A DNA stretch of 64,000 nucleotides from Endocalyx cinctus (GCA_001600455.1 BCKC01000007.1:1738019-1802018), one strand, 5' to 3'. Counted from the stretch's first letter, positions 1-13,545 are shown. Numbers and translations: made by a program. Notes: generated from the sequence alone by a model not told the origin.

Positions 1-1578
1 CCCATAGCCTTGATCTTTCTCGATAGCAGATACATAGGCGTCGAGGCCCGAATCGTGGTCACGTCATACGACTCAAGATGGTAGATTACGTCGGACAGCG
101 CGTTGAGACCGTCTTCTATTGTGAAGGTCATGACGTGATGCTTTGTGCCGAGGAACTTGGCCACCTTCAGGGCAGCCTCGTTATCGGGAGAACCGGGTAG
201 ACCGATGGAGAAGGAGTTGAGTTGCGGAAGATAGGTAACGGTCGAGAGCTTGTTGTCATCGTCGATACCTACCAAACCTTCACCCTTGTCAGGGTCTTCG
301 CTGGATTCAGCTGCGCTGTTGGCAGCTAGGGCCGCTTTTTTGAGGCGTAGGGTTTCCCGTTGGGCAATCGACGCGACTAAGCTTGAATCTAGACCACCTG
401 ATAGCAACACACCGTAAGGGACTTCGGCCATAAGTCGTTTTCTCACAGACTTCTCTAGAGTCTCTCGGACAAGCGTCAGGTCGAGTGGTGTTTCTGGCAC
501 TCTCGCGCCGTCCCACCATGTTGGCTGGAAGTATCGAGTAGTCTCTCCAGTCTTGGTATCGTAAACGTGACCGGGGGGGAACGAGCGAATCTTGTCGCAG
601 ACGGTATGTAAGCATTTCAGCTCAGAGGCAAAATAAGTCGCGTTGCCCTCTTTGGAAGACCAGCCCTGGTAAAATGTGGTGATACCGATGGGGTCGCGAG
701 CGCAGATTGTTCGATCGAGCTTCTTGTCGTACAGGACGAAAGAGAACATGCCGTCGAGATACTTTGGCGCGTCGAGTCCATACTCCATATACTACCGACT
801 GGGTTAGTAGGTCTACACTATATGCCACAAAGAGTGGTGTCGCATGCGTACCAAGGGAATGATAACTTCGCAGTCTGATGTTGTCTTGAAATGATAGGGC
901 GTCTTGAGGTTCTTTCGGATTAACCGATGGTTGTAGATCTCACCATTGACGGCGAGAATGATAGTCTCATCCTCATTGGTCAGGGGCTGAGCACCGGACT
1001 CTACCATCTTGTGAGTAAACAGACCTCCTATTAGATTCAGAGCTAGGGAAACGTTAAAACCTACCGACACCGACGATACTCAATCTCTCATGGCACAGAA
1101 CTATACGTTCGTGTTAGTCATGAACAGTTAACGTTGCTCAAATTGTAGGTTATCCAAAGCTTACTGGTGTTGTTACAAATGACGCTTCCGCCTATAGTAA
1201 GGTTAATAATTAAGTATTCTGTGTAGCATCATACCGTTAAAGGTGACTCACTCCAATCAGGGCCTCTATGCCGAATTCTGTAACAACGCGTCAATTAAAA
1301 ACCACAAGCTAAAAGATTAATATTACTGACTGTTTAGCAAGCTTCAAAGCCGTTGGCTTGAATTTGAGGACGTCGGGATGACTATGCCCGAGCGTGTTAG
1401 TTAAATATCGTAGAATAGTGGGATGGATATATTTGATTTTATTTGATTTTCGTAGTGGGGTGATTGGAAGACTAGAATTGCCCCTCCATTGACCATTGAC
1501 TGATCGAGGGTAAACATATAGCCAGGGAGGACAATGTTTACATAAAACTTACCAGTGACAAGCAAATATTCCACACAT
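1..1578 (-). CDS. Asparagine synthetase (glutamine-hydrolysing), 5' part, 3' end outside window
   Basis: Makes asparagine from aspartate, glutamine and ATP in the cytosol. The first seven exons can be read: 1553-1578, 1331-1381, 1252-1277, 1165-1191, 1065-1100, 852-1000 and 791 to the window edge. The spliced start is [13 protein letters not shown], giving the catalytic N-terminal Cys2 of the glutaminase domain, followed by [23 protein letters not shown] and NGEIYNH. The synthetase domain shows the ATP PP-loop SGGLDSS near 395-415 and continues into YLLSRKIK at the edge. Every junction keeps frame. The C-terminal part lies beyond base 1. An intron-rich 5' end with tiny first exons is the unusual feature. 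The family call is very secure; which paralogue it is cannot be told. Confidence 0.97.
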
Positions 1579-2354
1579 CTTGAACTCTCAATTCTCGTGG
1601 CGCGTCGGGACAATTTTATGGAGAATATACGTAGATATGTATTTGGAATGATGTGAAATGTATGGGCTGCTACTGGATGACTAGCTCGAATAATGGGGTA
1701 TCAGAGAGGAACAAAGTGTTAGATCTGACCACGCAAACCAGGAGTTGAAGAAAAATGGAGAGTTAAAAGAAGAAGGAAGAAGAAGTTACGAAGGAAATCT
1801 AAATATCAAATCAAGAAAAGAAAAAGGCCAGAGAGAAGATCTTGCGAAGAGTCACCAGTTACAATTCCTATATCGCCTTATCAAGGATCCTCTAAAGAAA
1901 AAAAAAAAGAAAAAAGAAACTGTGTGCGAAGCTAGCTCTTCGATAGCTATGATAGTGCAGTCTCATTTCATCTATCAAGAAACCGGACCAAAAGCCGATC
2001 TCGGCGGATACATGGTTGATAGACGTCAACTGTATGACTGACATAGTGTATGGCACTAATTATCTGATACTAGCTTGTCTCAGACCCATCATAATCTCAG
2101 ATTCGTGGGATTACCCGGGCACGAGGAAATATCATAGCGGATGAGTTCACGGTAAAATTTGATCGATCGCGACAGCACATACGATATATCAAGAAAATGC
2201 TCAAAATAATCATTGTAGTTATCGCGGATCCTAAAGCTAGAAAAAAATAAAATACTTGGAAGTACTGGATACCAAGGCTTTTGAGTTGTGCATCAGGCGT
2301 CATCAACCAACAGCTGGTCCCACCTGCACACCTGCACACATCATCCCATGCACC

Positions 2355-2379
2355 ATGCCATGCCGTGCCATGCCATGCC
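2355..2379. repeat. ATGCC pentanucleotide microsatellite
   Basis: Five consecutive ATGCC-type units, the third being GTGCC. They lie just after a short CACACCTGCACA stretch. No gene is associated with it. Confidence 0.85.
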
Positions 2380-5040
2380 ACGGCAGCATTTTATACTATA
2401 GGTATGCTGAAATAAGAAATGATAAAATCGTAAAATTGGTGAAGATGAAGATGTACGAATGATTCTATAGACCAGAGTCATTCCCAGGTAAGCAGGCAGG
2501 TAGGATGGTCAGCACACAGATATTACACCCACCGGTTTAAGGCCAGTTTACGGCTGTTATGGCTTCCACCATCTATTATAATTAGTTGCTTGATTGATTA
2601 GAAAATACTTATTATAGATGTTTTGTCACTCAAGGGGAAGATCGCGACGGCAACAGCGCAAATAAAGGCACAAGCTTAACTTTATCCAAGTATTACAAGC
2701 GTCTACAGAGTCTTAGGTTTTGTGCACCCTTTTGTGTAACTAAGGGGCACATTTTCTGTGACGCTGATGATATTAATGACTGTGTCACATTACGTATACC
2801 CTCCCGATATGCTACTTGCAATATTTTCGGCCAGAGAGTCTATCAAGCTAATCTGAGCATGCTTGTCGAGAGAGAGAGAGAGAGAAAAAAGAGCAATCGA
2901 TAATCCTATGAAGCCTGGAAGTATGGAAATGCTTAACTACACACTGTCGGTTGGATATGCTCAGGAGGTAGCAGAGGGAATGCTCAATCATACACCACCC
3001 TTGATCCACCAACATTGTAAACTCTCCTCTGAGAATCAGCAACCGGATTGGAACGTCAATGTTCCCCACGGAACAAGTACTTCAGCCATAATAAACAGCC
3101 ATGAAGCTTCGTCGAATAGCAGCTTCTGCCGGCTCCAAGTCATCGCTCAGGGCCAGTTTCCTCGCTAATTAGCAGTAAAATTCTGCATCGAACTCGTATT
3201 CTAGAGTTCGCAGACACTCCTGAAACCTGCTATGGCGACTTCCGTATCAGCTCTTTCGGTACTTTAGAAAACGGGAATCGATCATAGGCGTAACAGTAGC
3301 GTCAGGGGGGGTAACATGGATCTAACCGTGCAATTTGGGACCCGTAAAAGCCGTATCGACTGTCGAATACTGGATGCCATCGTATGGATCAGTAGGTAAA
3401 TATGGGTACCCTTACACTACTGAAGTAGACGGAAAACGTAATGTACTCGGCATCAGACCAATACTGGGGAAAATATCCAGGTAATCAATGGCTTTAGTAC
3501 TAAGCGAGTCACATGCCATACCGTCGAGCTTCTCCCAAGCGATCATACCGACTGAAGAAATTGAAAGTAATCCATTTGCTTCATAATTAGCTGAAGAGTT
3601 GGTTCTGTTCCACAAAGGATATAAGATTTCCGAGAGCAGGAATCGCTCTGCATCAGTAGCCCCAGTTACCATAGAATCTGCGGTGCGTGTCTACATAACT
3701 ACGCTATCCTACACTCCAGCGTACCCCGATTCTCTCACAGTAGCCGTAGGCAAGCGGTTAAAGCTACGAAATAAACCAGTATCCCTGACAATTTGAATAT
3801 ATATTTTGTAACTATATCAGAGCTAGTAGCGACGCTCCTAAGAGGTCTCAATGTCAAAGAGAGACAGATTGAAAAATCTTCGAAAAAAGAGGTTTCGAAA
3901 ATAGACCAGTCGTATGTATATACGTGTGGTAAAAGAAATGAGGCAAATAGAGAGGCTAGTGCACCGGATAACCTGATAGACCATTTGATCAGCGTGAACA
4001 GATCTAAGTGGCCACGAATGCTAACGAGTTCTTGAACAAGAAACGTTGATAAGTAATGTGTAAGTGGGTTAGAATATCGGTACCATGATTGAGGTAGTCA
4101 ACGGTTACGTGGTTATAGGGTAAATGTCACGGTTCTGCTTGAGGTACTTGAGACTATGGTATAATTAGGGAATGTTAGATAAGTAGGAAATGAGAATAAC
4201 AGTGTTAAAAACTATGATGGAAGAGCTTTTGCATCTCAAAAGCCTTGCAGGACCGTTTCATGGTCACCGTATCGATATATATCCTCGGGTGAGCCTAATG
4301 TCTCGCCGGAAGAAATAGTTAGCATATCCTACCGATAGTCACTATGCGGGTCGGATCACTCCTATTTGATTCAATATGCTTACTACCTATAAGTAGTTTG
4401 TAGTATCTTAACTTATTCTGAAATTGAGTTGACGTAGCCAATATAGTTAGAGCTGCAAGCTCCATCTTACCCAGCAAACCCATAAACTATGACTTACATA
4501 GATTTTATATGATGTCGGTCAATAATAAGAAGTAAACGATTTTCCCTTTTACATAATTTCTAAGGGCAGCCGTTGAGCTTAAGCTAGCATACATGCCTAA
4601 CGTACCTTTGAATCTTGGCCAGGTGTAGATAGTTTTACCAGAGACATAATAAAATAATTAGGAGCATCTTTTTCTTTAAAAAAAAAAAAAAAAAAAAATC
4701 TATATATATATACACCTTCCCCAAGGTCGGCAATTGTCGCGAGATGCTATTACCTGTGATGCTGCGCTAGGAGCAAGAGGAGGGGATACCGGGCTGGTGG
4801 CTCTGGGTGCTGAAAGGGTGCCGTTTATTGCCCCGAAGTGTGCTATTTTTCTACGTGAAAACAAAACGGATTCGGCCTTGATAGCTTGGATTAAGCCATT
4901 ATTCCTATATGCAGAATACTAGAAACATTTATTTTTCAGAAAACCGTTTATAGACAGTTCTATTTCTACGTCTCGACCCGAAAGTCGATATCTCTATATG
5001 TTTACTATAAATTACGGCCAACGCCAACAGCGTCGGAAGA

Positions 5041-5130
5041 ATAACACCCCCTTATACATGAGCTCCACTCAGCTGGAAATATGTTGTTCCGCGCAGTGTT
5101 TTTCTCATCCTTGTTCAGCTGGTGACCCAG
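5041..5130. repeat. Decayed dispersed repeat, copy related to 43.15 kb
   Basis: The bases resemble those at 43145-43230: both contain AGCTGGAA, then GTTGTTCCGC with a CAGTG, then a TTGTTCAG or TGGTTCAG block in the same order and spacing. Identity by eye is about 70 percent, so these look like old copies of one transposon family. The family is not identified. Confidence 0.5.
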
Positions 5131-5635
5131 CAAAGACTCATTTCTATCTTCTCTGTTTGGACCAATACGATCAAAAAGGGTATTTATGGATACACGGACC
5201 AAGAATACCGGATCGTTTTGATGTACGTAGTACTACTTGTACTACTTACCTGGTAATAGTAATACATGATGATGCTGAGGCTCATCAGCAATGCTACATA
5301 TCTAGGTATTTGACGTGTTACATGTAGACGCCCGTTTCAAAAGTAAATTGCGCATGAAGCATCAATATCAATAAAAATTCCAGTGCCCTCATTCTAAGGT
5401 AAAATTCGAGAGGAAAGCGTTTGTCTGAGACGGCCGCCTTCAAGTTCGCATTACACCCTAACTAACGATATAAAAATGCAAACGCCCTTATGTGGTATCC
5501 CTGCCCTTTAACTCCAAACCCGAAAGTCTACCTTGCCATGCATTTGGTCAGCTCTGATGCCGACTTTTACCTAACCTAGATATTCTGGCCATGTGTCCTG
5601 ACTCCGTTGGCCCGGTCGTAGATAGTCCTTTGTTT

Positions 5636-6379
5636 TTAGTTTGCCGCGTTGTCTTTCACCGTGCGCTTAACTCGTCTCTCGTACTCGACTCGGTCTCTCT
5701 TGAACAGGTTATATGCTTCAGCTTGAGCAGGCGAGTCCGGGTTCGGGTTGTCGAGCAGATCCTGAACACCTAGAGCGATCTGCTTAACCGTGATGGCTGG
5801 TTTCCACCCTTCTTCTTCGTTCAAAATCGACAGGCAGACGGTGCCGGATGGATAGACGTTGGGGTGGAATAGCGGAGGTGTGAATTTGCCTGAGTTACAC
5901 AATTTCTGTTAATTTTGCGACTTTTCCCGTTTTATCTTAACACGCGAAAACGTGCGAAGTAGAGATAAGACTTACACTTAGGAGGCTTGGTCGGATATTC
6001 TAGAATATTGACCCATTTTATTAACACCCTATACACGAAACTAAATTGCTGATTATTGGAACCTACCATCGGGAAATGTCATGGTCATCTTGAAAAGCCC
6101 GCCTTCCCAGATAGTCTTCTCTTTTCCGGGAATACCGCATTCCCACGTCTTCAGATCGAGAACGCCGGCAGCATTCTTAACAGGTCTCGCCCAGAAGCCA
6201 AAAGGATGGTCTTTCCTCCATTGCTTACTATCGTCACGTAAATACCGCATTAGTCGTTGAGAGCTTCCAGCATTGATATATAGTATGATTGGTGAATCTT
6301 CACAGAAAAGAATGCGATGATAAAAGATAGTCCATGATACGTACCGCTCCTCTCCAAGGCGTAAATTGCAGAGAGACAT
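5636..6379 (-). CDS. ubc9: SUMO-conjugating enzyme UBC9
   Basis: E2 enzyme that accepts SUMO from the Aos1/Uba2 E1 and passes it to lysines, often in nuclear proteins. Four exons (6345-6379, 6067-6227, 5976-5999, 5636-5889) join in frame to 157 residues, the normal family length. Visible family features are [11 protein letters not shown] near the N terminus, WECGIPGK (where the SUMO-specific E2 binds), MTFPDEYP, the HPN motif at residues 82-84 and the active-site Cys92 in GTVCLSIL. The C terminus [13 protein letters not shown] is typical. It is intact and diverges from PEX19 across about 1 kb. Confidence 0.97.
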
Positions 6380-7359
6380 GATGACTTGTGGAAAAGTTTG
6401 AAGTCGAAATTAAGGTGGCGATTAAGGAATTGATGATGGTGAACGAGAAATCGCAATTTCGTATGGTTGATCAAGTTGTGAGGAGTAAGGCTGAAGCTGT
6501 CGTCGCAACGGAAGGAGAAAAAGTAGTTGAGTGGGGACGAAGTTCAAACTTAGTGAATGGTAGGTGCAGTGCTCCTTGTATCAAGACTAAAAAAAAAGAT
6601 ATGAAATGGGTGGGTTCTTGCACAATTAGTAAAGTGACAATTCAAACAAAGAGTACAAGTAAGAAATAAAAGAGTGTATGATGATAATTGACAGGAAAGA
6701 GAGATTAGGCAATAGACCTTACAGAGGTTAGAATTATATTTATATTTGTACTTAGTAGTAGGTAGTAGTAGTTATGTACGTGTGAATGGAATGAAATCCT
6801 TTGGGGATTCAATATCGCGGGGTTGTTTATTGTATTGCTTCAAGTAAGTTTGGGGAATAAATACTAATTGCGATACATCCACTATCCACTACTGTCTGTC
6901 ACCCTGTTCTGCATGTCTGCCTGTCTAGCTGTCTGACTGTATACTGTAATATAGAAGGGGTGCTATATCGGAATAGCGGGGTTGCCTGGCTGGTTCACTA
7001 CTAAAAGTACAAAGTTACAAATGGGACTCTACATCCATATTGGTCTCCAAGGCCTCGGTACCTTAAAACTGTAATTCTCGTCGCATTAAAGGTTTTTTTT
7101 ACCCTATTTAATGAACACTTATTTTTTCTCTCATCTTAATCACTGTTTATAGACAAAATTATTTTTCATTGGCAGACACGCCCTTGACTTGAATACAAAG
7201 CGAACTATTCATAGAGTCTACTTATTGCAATCTGACAACTCCGATGCGGGGCTCGCCTGGCATTTGCATGTGAATCAACACGGTAGACTAGTAGTAGCAG
7301 CTCGAGAAACACGCAATAAATTGAGACATACCGGGACATCACATCACATCTAATGAACA
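6380..7359. other. Divergent promoter region of UBC9 and PEX19
   Basis: Intergenic. It contains a degenerate CTGT/CTGC tetranucleotide run near 6890-6945 and the presumed 5' leaders of both flanking genes. A plus-strand open frame at 6388-6669 has no family support and lies in the UBC9 leader, so it is not called. Confidence 0.6.
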
Positions 7360-8516
7360 ATGGCTGAACCAAGCCAACAGACAACGCTATCTAAAGAAGC
7401 GGAAGAGAAGGTGTCCGCGACCACGATAGGAGCGAATCCTACGGTTGAAGATGATGCGGCTGACCCCGATGAAGACGACTTGGATGATTTGGATGACATG
7501 TTAGATGAATTCTCATCTGTGAAAATAAATCCGAGGCAACCAGCAGCGACAACCGCAACATCAGCTTCGGGTCCCGGACGACCAACTGTGGCCGATCCAA
7601 CATCGACGACGTCGGCGCCAACATCAAGCACGGATATTCCCGCCGGTCTCGATGACATCTCACCCGAGGATTTTGAGAAGCAGCTACAGGCTGGCATGGC
7701 CGAATTAATGAGCGAACTTGATAAATCGGTTCGTGGCCTGACCTAGATCTTTTTCCCTCCCCCACTGCTCTTAGGTTGCTAACGCGATTCGTAGCCGGAT
7801 ATGCAAGCGCAATTCGAAAACATATTTAAGGGACTTGAGGACACCTCGGCATCTGGATCGGGAGATGATCGGGGTAAGGTTCCGGGGTCGGTCGAGAAGG
7901 CCGCCGAGGATCTCAGCCACGAAAAAAACTTCCAGGACACGATACGGCGCACCATGGCCCGGATGCAGGAATCGGGAGACCAAGCTACCGCCGCAGCCGC
8001 CGCCGGCAGCTCGGAGGACGACTTCATCGCCGAGATGATGAAGGCCATGAAGGACCTGCCGGAAGGAGGAGAGGGCGGCGAGGAAGACTTCTCCAAGATG
8101 CTCATGAACATGATGGAGCAGCTCACGAACAAGGAGATCCTCTACGAGCCGATGAAGGAGTTGAACGACAAGTTCCCGGACTGGATGGCTAAGAATAAGG
8201 CTACCCTCTCGAAAGAAGACTTGAAGAGATACGAGGAACAGATGACGTTGGTTGCGGAGATGGTAGCTAAGTTTGAGGAACCTAAATACGCCGATTCCAA
8301 CGCTGCCGACCGCGAATACATTGTGGACAGGATGCAGAAAGTATGTGTCACGTGTGATTCCCTAGCAGTTTCGACACAATTTTTATATGCTTAGTCAAAC
8401 ACTAACTCGCGATCTAGATGCAAGCGGCAGGCTCGCCGCCCCCTGATTTAGTCGGGGACATGCCATCTGCGAAAGAAGTACTCGATGGACCTGATGATTC
8501 GTGCGCGCCGCAGTAG
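7360..8516 (+). CDS. pex19: Peroxisomal biogenesis factor 19 (PEX19)
   Basis: Farnesylated chaperone and import receptor for peroxisomal membrane proteins; it binds them in the cytosol and docks on PEX3. Three exons (7360-7728, 7795-8340, 8418-8516) join in frame to 337 residues. The N-terminal half is acidic and disordered (DEDDLDDLDDMLDEF, which matches the PEX3-binding segment). The C-terminal half has the helical cargo domain with KEILYEPMKELNDKFPDW and ends in the CaaX box CAPQ. The last exon, too short to stand alone, supplies that prenylation motif, which confirms the third exon. The start at 7360 gives MAEPSQQ. Confidence 0.96.
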
Positions 8517-8791
8517 GGTTGCGTTTAGAGATGATTTCAAGCTTTTATCAGGGTTACACTGATTTAATATAGCTATCTCATTTGTAATTATGCATTACAT
8601 GGAGCCTTTGATATATACCGCGCCGTAAATAAAAAGGGCCAGGCTCTTGGAAGGCCTGTTCTACCTCCTAAACGCCACAAAATGACTAAACCGAATAACT
8701 CCTTGACATGTCCGAATGATAACAAAATGTGAAACAGAACACCGATGAATGCATACCCTTATTACTCGACGATCAGTTAACAATCGTTCCC

Positions 8792-9634
8792 TCATGACAA
8801 ATCCATTTGGCCGGAGGAGGATACGAAATCCTGTTGAGGATTGCTGCCATTCTGCTGGTTGGAAAGTAAATCCATAAATAAGCTGTCGTAATCCTCATCA
8901 TCTTCTAACGTAGACGAAGGCGAGTGAGGTCTGGCCATGGGTGCTTGTGATTGAGGTGGTGGGAAAGATGTAGAGCGCGCCTCTCCAAGCATGGATAGTA
9001 TAGCATCCATCTCAGCTTCTTCTTCCTGGGCGATCGCATCGACCATCATCTCGTCAAACCGGTCCGGGCCGTCGAACTGAGGCATCATCTGCTGCTCGTC
9101 GATCTCATCCTCAAACAAGAAACCGTCCAAATCATTATTCATACGGTCTTGCCGTAGCTTGTCCAGCATCATCCACTCTAGTTTCAATGCCTATTTACTA
9201 CTAGTCAGCGTTCTGTTCGCGTCTCAAGTCGTAATAGAATAAGATAAATAAGTGAAGAACAAAAGAAAGAATTGTCTTACCTCCTGATCACCGCCCCGAC
9301 GTTCCCAATTCCGGTCGTCAGCCCTCTGCCGCACGTTCTTGAGGAAAAGCTTCCTCCGGCTCTCTTGCGCGTTCTCGCGACTTTGTCTAAGAGGGTTGGG
9401 CTTGGCGTCGCGCGACGCGAATCTGTATTTTATCGAGGTAGGCGGACCCCGCGTAGGCGAAGATAGAGTTTCCCTTCGAGGTAGTTGCAGCGAGTTAGAG
9501 TCGCGCGGTGAGAGCGGCGAAGACTGAGAAGGTCTGAGAGGCGAAGAGGAGAGGGGAGAAGAGACAGCCGGCCGATGTGGCGACGAGAAATCGAGGTTGA
9601 ATATGGGTTGTGGGTGCGACATGGCGGCCAACAT
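8792..9634 (-). CDS. Conserved fungal protein of unknown function
   Basis: Two exons (9281-9634 and 8792-9190) join in frame to 250 residues, with GT-AG sites and phase 0. The N-terminal part is Ser/Pro-rich (SSPLSSSPLRPSQSSPLSP). The middle is a basic, probably helical block (RFASRDAKPNPLRQSRENAQ, then RRKLFLKNVRQR). The C-terminal third is acidic (EEEAEMDAILSML, EDDEDYDSLFMDLL). There is no signal peptide or membrane segment. The charge pattern suggests a nuclear or adaptor-type protein, but I do not recognise the family. The start may be Met1 (9634) or the Met four residues later (9622). Confidence 0.8.
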
Positions 9635-10362
9635 CTCGTGTATTATCGTCCGTGAAAATCTGTTTGGCAATTTAGAAAAACAAGAGACAAGATTAGGTAG
9701 ACAAGGAGCAATAAGTTTTGGAAGATTAGAGTTAATGATGCTATGGGTGGTTTATTGATGAAGAATAATATAGCAGAAAGTAAGAAAGACGCGAATTAAT
9801 CAATTAAGCTAGTTGATTTGTCGTTATATGTATCAAAGCGGGGACTTAAGACGCGTAAAGAGCTTGACATTCCGTACTTGGTAGAATTATTGACGCTAGG
9901 TATTTAAAGGGGTAGCTTACTAACTTTACCTAGTAGGTCTACCTAACTATCTTTCTAGTTATGTCATAATCAATCATGTAAATTCAAGCCACACTTCCTG
10001 TATACACCAGCCTCATTTCAATTTAAATACTGGAACATTCTTAGCCCCTTGTAAACTATGACGCCGAGGTAGTCGGGATTGTTACAGGGGTTAAAAAGAT
10101 TAGCAGGCCTATACTGTGTGTACAGTGTCCTTAGTAAACTGAATTTTTTTTTTTAATATATTTATATATTTCTCATTATGGAGCAGAAGACTTCCCAACA
10201 GATTTTGAGGATTTGAATCATGTGTTCAAATCACCTTTGAATTCCTCCTTTTGATGACGCTTAGACGATAAAATTTATACGATGATTATGAAGACATGAT
10301 CTATTACAAGTTCGGATGTTTTACTCTTATGTTAATCTCGCTTTAAAGACTTCGATTTATGA
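9635..10362. other. Divergent intergenic region
   Basis: Lies between the unknown protein and the ABC1-type gene, which face away from each other. It is AT-rich, with a T run near 10145-10154. No gene is seen. Confidence 0.6.
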
Positions 10363-12334
10363 ATGAACGCACGCATGCTACCCTCGTCGTCTTACATCAT
10401 GAGCTCGACTTCTTCCATATCGATTCGCTCTTTTAGTCGACTCACCAACAATTATGCTTCTTGGACATGTACCAATTGCCGCACTCAATTGATCACCCGT
10501 GCTAAGATTACAACACGACGTCAATCGTACCGATCGCGACAATACAGCTCCAAGTCTTGGTCTTCATCAAGACAAATACCAAAGAGGCCGTATGGCACCG
10601 TCGGCCTGTATGCCAGTGCAACAGGTGCGGCGGGGGCTGGCGTGTTAGCTTTTACCGATGACATCAAATATTCGTATGATGCGACCGAAAGGACAGGTCG
10701 GGTGGCCACAGCCCTAATAATATGTATCAATGAGTGAGCTTCCTGACCAGTTAGCTACAATCCGATGTTGGAGAGTTGCTAATTAGATATTGTAAAGCTA
10801 CCGAACGTCGTTGAAACAGAGGGATAATACAGAAGATTCTGAAGAGAAGGATATAATATTAAAAGAGTGTCATAAACGGTGTGCTGAAAGAACGTTAACG
10901 GTCCTCGAAAAGAACGGAGGGATCTTCATCAAGCTGGGACAGCACTTGGTACGTTAAGAAACGGAGGGTTAATCTTGTTTTTATTTACAACTACTAATAC
11001 TCTGCCAGAGTGCTATGACGTATCTTCTTCCATACGAGTGGACTAGCACCTTTATACCCCTTCAAGACAAATGTCCAGTATCATCTTACGAGTCGATCCG
11101 AGAAATGTTCAGATCAGATACGGGCGAGGAACTTGAGGACTACTTCTCCGAATTTTCAGAAACGCCTATAGGAGCTGCCTCTCTCGCACAAGTTCATTTA
11201 GCGACTATTAAGGAGAGCGGTCAGAAAGTAGCAGTCAAAGTTCAGCATCCCGGGTTGGCGCAGTGGGCTACTCTCGATCTGGCATTGACAAAATACACCT
11301 TCTCCACTCTCAAACGTTTCTTCCCTGAATATGATCTTGAGTGGCTGTCTTCCGAGATGGAGGTCTCTCTGCCGCAGGAACTAGACTTCCAGCGTGAGGC
11401 TGCAAACGCCATCCGTACAAAAGAGCATTTTGCCCAGCTCCCCGAACTACCGCTGCTCATCCCAGACGTACTGTGGGCCAAGAAGCGGATCCTAGTTATG
11501 GCCAACGAATCGGGTGCCCGCCTCGACGACCTCGATTATTTAGACTCGAACGGAATTGACCGCGACGAGGTCTCCGCCACCCTGGCACGCATCTTCAACG
11601 AGATGATTTTCGGCAAGAACGCGACCTTACATTGCGATCCCCACGGCGGGAACATCGCAATTCGCAAGACCCCGAATAGGCGCCGAAGAGGTCCTAACTT
11701 CGAGGTTATCCTGTATGATCACGGGCTCTACCGTGAGATCCCCGAACATTTACAGCGGTCTTACGCCAAGATGTGGCTGGCTGTCATTGACGGGGACATG
11801 GAAGCGATGAAGAAGTACTCGCATGAGGTGGCTGGTATCACAGAAGAACAGTTTCCCCTCTTCGCGAGCGCGATCACGGGCCGAGACTATACAGTTGTAT
11901 CAACATCAATAATGAAGTCAAGAAGCGAAGAGGAGAAGAAGACGATGGGAGATGCTCTGCAAGAGGGCCTACTGTCGGACCTTGTTACCATGCTTGGTCA
12001 GGTGCCTCGAATCATCCTTCTCATACTCAAGACCAACGATCTCACCCGCAGTTTGGATGAGAATCTGCACACACGCGAGGGCCCAATGCGTAATTTCATG
12101 ATCCTCGCTCGCTACTGCGCTCGCACCGTCCTCCGCGAACAAGTCCAGGAGGTGCGCGACCAGCCAGGCAGCCTTCTCCGCCCCAGCAACGCTCTGAGAT
12201 TCATCTCTGCCTGGATGAGCTACCTGAGGGTTGAGATTAAGCTTGAGGTCTTTGAAGTCTGGCTTAACATCAAGAGACTGGCCGGCGTGAATACCGCACT
12301 CTACGCACCTACGCCCGGTGCCGCCATAATGTAA
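10363..12334 (+). CDS. ABC1/ADCK (UbiB) family atypical kinase, mitochondrial
   Basis: Member of the ABC1/COQ8/ADCK family of ATP-binding kinase-like proteins linked to mitochondrial lipid and coenzyme Q metabolism. Three exons (10363-10733, 10798-10948, 11009-12334) join in frame to 615 residues. The N terminus is basic and Ser-rich, as in mitochondrial presequences. Family marks are the KxGQ motif (FIKLGQHLSAM, residues about 167-178), GAASLAQVH, the ATP lysine in VAVKVQHPG, LDFQREAAN, HCDPHGGN near residue 383 and the metal-binding DHG that follows. The second exon was found only by family alignment from memory. The pattern is closest to yeast Mcp2/Cqd2 and animal ADCK1, which is an inference. 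Start could also be Met at 10375 or 10399. Confidence 0.92.
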
Positions 12335-12791
12335 ATAATTAAATATTCGGATTCTTTCCTATGGGGGCTTGGTTATGGGCGCATAGGTTTAGAACCAGAT
12401 GGACGGAGTTTTTAACACAACTATGTTATACTATGGATACATACTCCTATACACGTGCATAAATAGAAATAGACGGGTCCATTGGTTATTAGGCTCGGAC
12501 CCCCTGTAGCGATTACCTGTCATACACAGTTCATAGTCGTTAATGTGAAAAATATATAGACATCCCTTATTATGATGATTCGCGTTTTTCACTAATGCTA
12601 TGATTCTGAGTTAAATGACACGTTCAATTTAAGTGGACAATACAGAAAGTATTTATTAAGACAGGGAGTTCCCGCATCTCCGTACGTCTTCATGCCGCTT
12701 AAATAATTTCATCTTAATTCTCGACTAATTAATCAAAAACAACACGTACTGAGCTCATTGTATGTACATATACTTGGTTGAAATACGCAAC
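12335..12791. other. Convergent 3' intergenic region
   Basis: Terminators and 3' UTRs of the ABC1-type gene and the UstYa-type gene are expected here. It is AT-rich and no coding signal is seen. Confidence 0.6.
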
Positions 12792-13511
12792 TTAAATATT
12801 GTAGTCATCCGATTCCTCCCCGTGAGAGGGGTGACGGTTAGGGATGTCCGTATGCAAGATTTCGTAAAATCCGTCCGGCTGTCTCAACTCCTTAGCTCCG
12901 ACGGGCTTGTGAATTGTATTTTTCCACTTATCGAGGTCGAGCGTATTCTCGAGTCGCCACCGAGTCAAGCGTTCGAAATCGACGCACTGCCGATTAACGC
13001 TCATATCCGGAAACGGGTAATCCTCGTACTCGATCCAATGCATAGTGACGAGGTTGAGATTTCCGCCGCAGGTGATCGCCTGCAGCAGTATGTCGACGCA
13101 ATGGCCCATGTGGGCCTCGAACATGGCCTCCGGGTCGGACGCCCCGCGCCACGCGTGCGGAGGGTAGTAGTTCGGGTAGATCAGCTTTCGGAGCGTGTTC
13201 AGGCAGTGCAGTTGGTGGTACACGTCCAAGATGGACGCGTATGCGTCGTCGCCTAGACCCCAGATCGAGTCCTCGAGCTTCGCTGCTGTAGAAGGATCCT
13301 TTCCCATCGCGAGGATCTGTGCCGACGATACGGCGAATACCCGCGTTAGCTCCCACTCGTCCCAGATCGCGTCTACTTCGGGGCTGGGAGGTCGGCGCGC
13401 GAGCGGGACGTCTTTTTTAGGCGGATATAACGTGCCGTTTATTTTTCGGACTCGCATGTCCATGTCAACCAGGTCGAGTAGAGGAGCTGATATTACGTTA
13501 ACGGCGTGCCA

Positions 13512-13545
<34 letters not shown>

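Larger units (their letters stand above)
1579..5635. other. 4 kb gene-poor interval
   Basis: No convincing gene was found. Open frames here are short, lack family motifs and overlap on both strands. The stretch holds microsatellites, a poly-A tract near 4677-4698 and a decayed repeat around 5040-5130. A minus-strand frame at 3412-3672 (86 residues) reads smoothly but was not recognised. A decayed intergenic or repeat-derived region is the likeliest reading. Confidence 0.6.

Noticed and set aside
1745..2041. 98-residue Lys/Glu-rich plus frame
   Set aside because: Composition follows from purine-rich DNA; no motif, splice structure or family resemblance.
6388..6669. 93-residue plus-strand open frame upstream of UBC9
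   Set aside because: Lies in the UBC9 leader and has only biased Lys/Glu/Val content without any motif.
12762..13256. 164-residue plus-strand open frame
   Set aside because: It is antisense to the UstYa-type gene, whose motifs and exon phase are clear. No family features in the plus frame.
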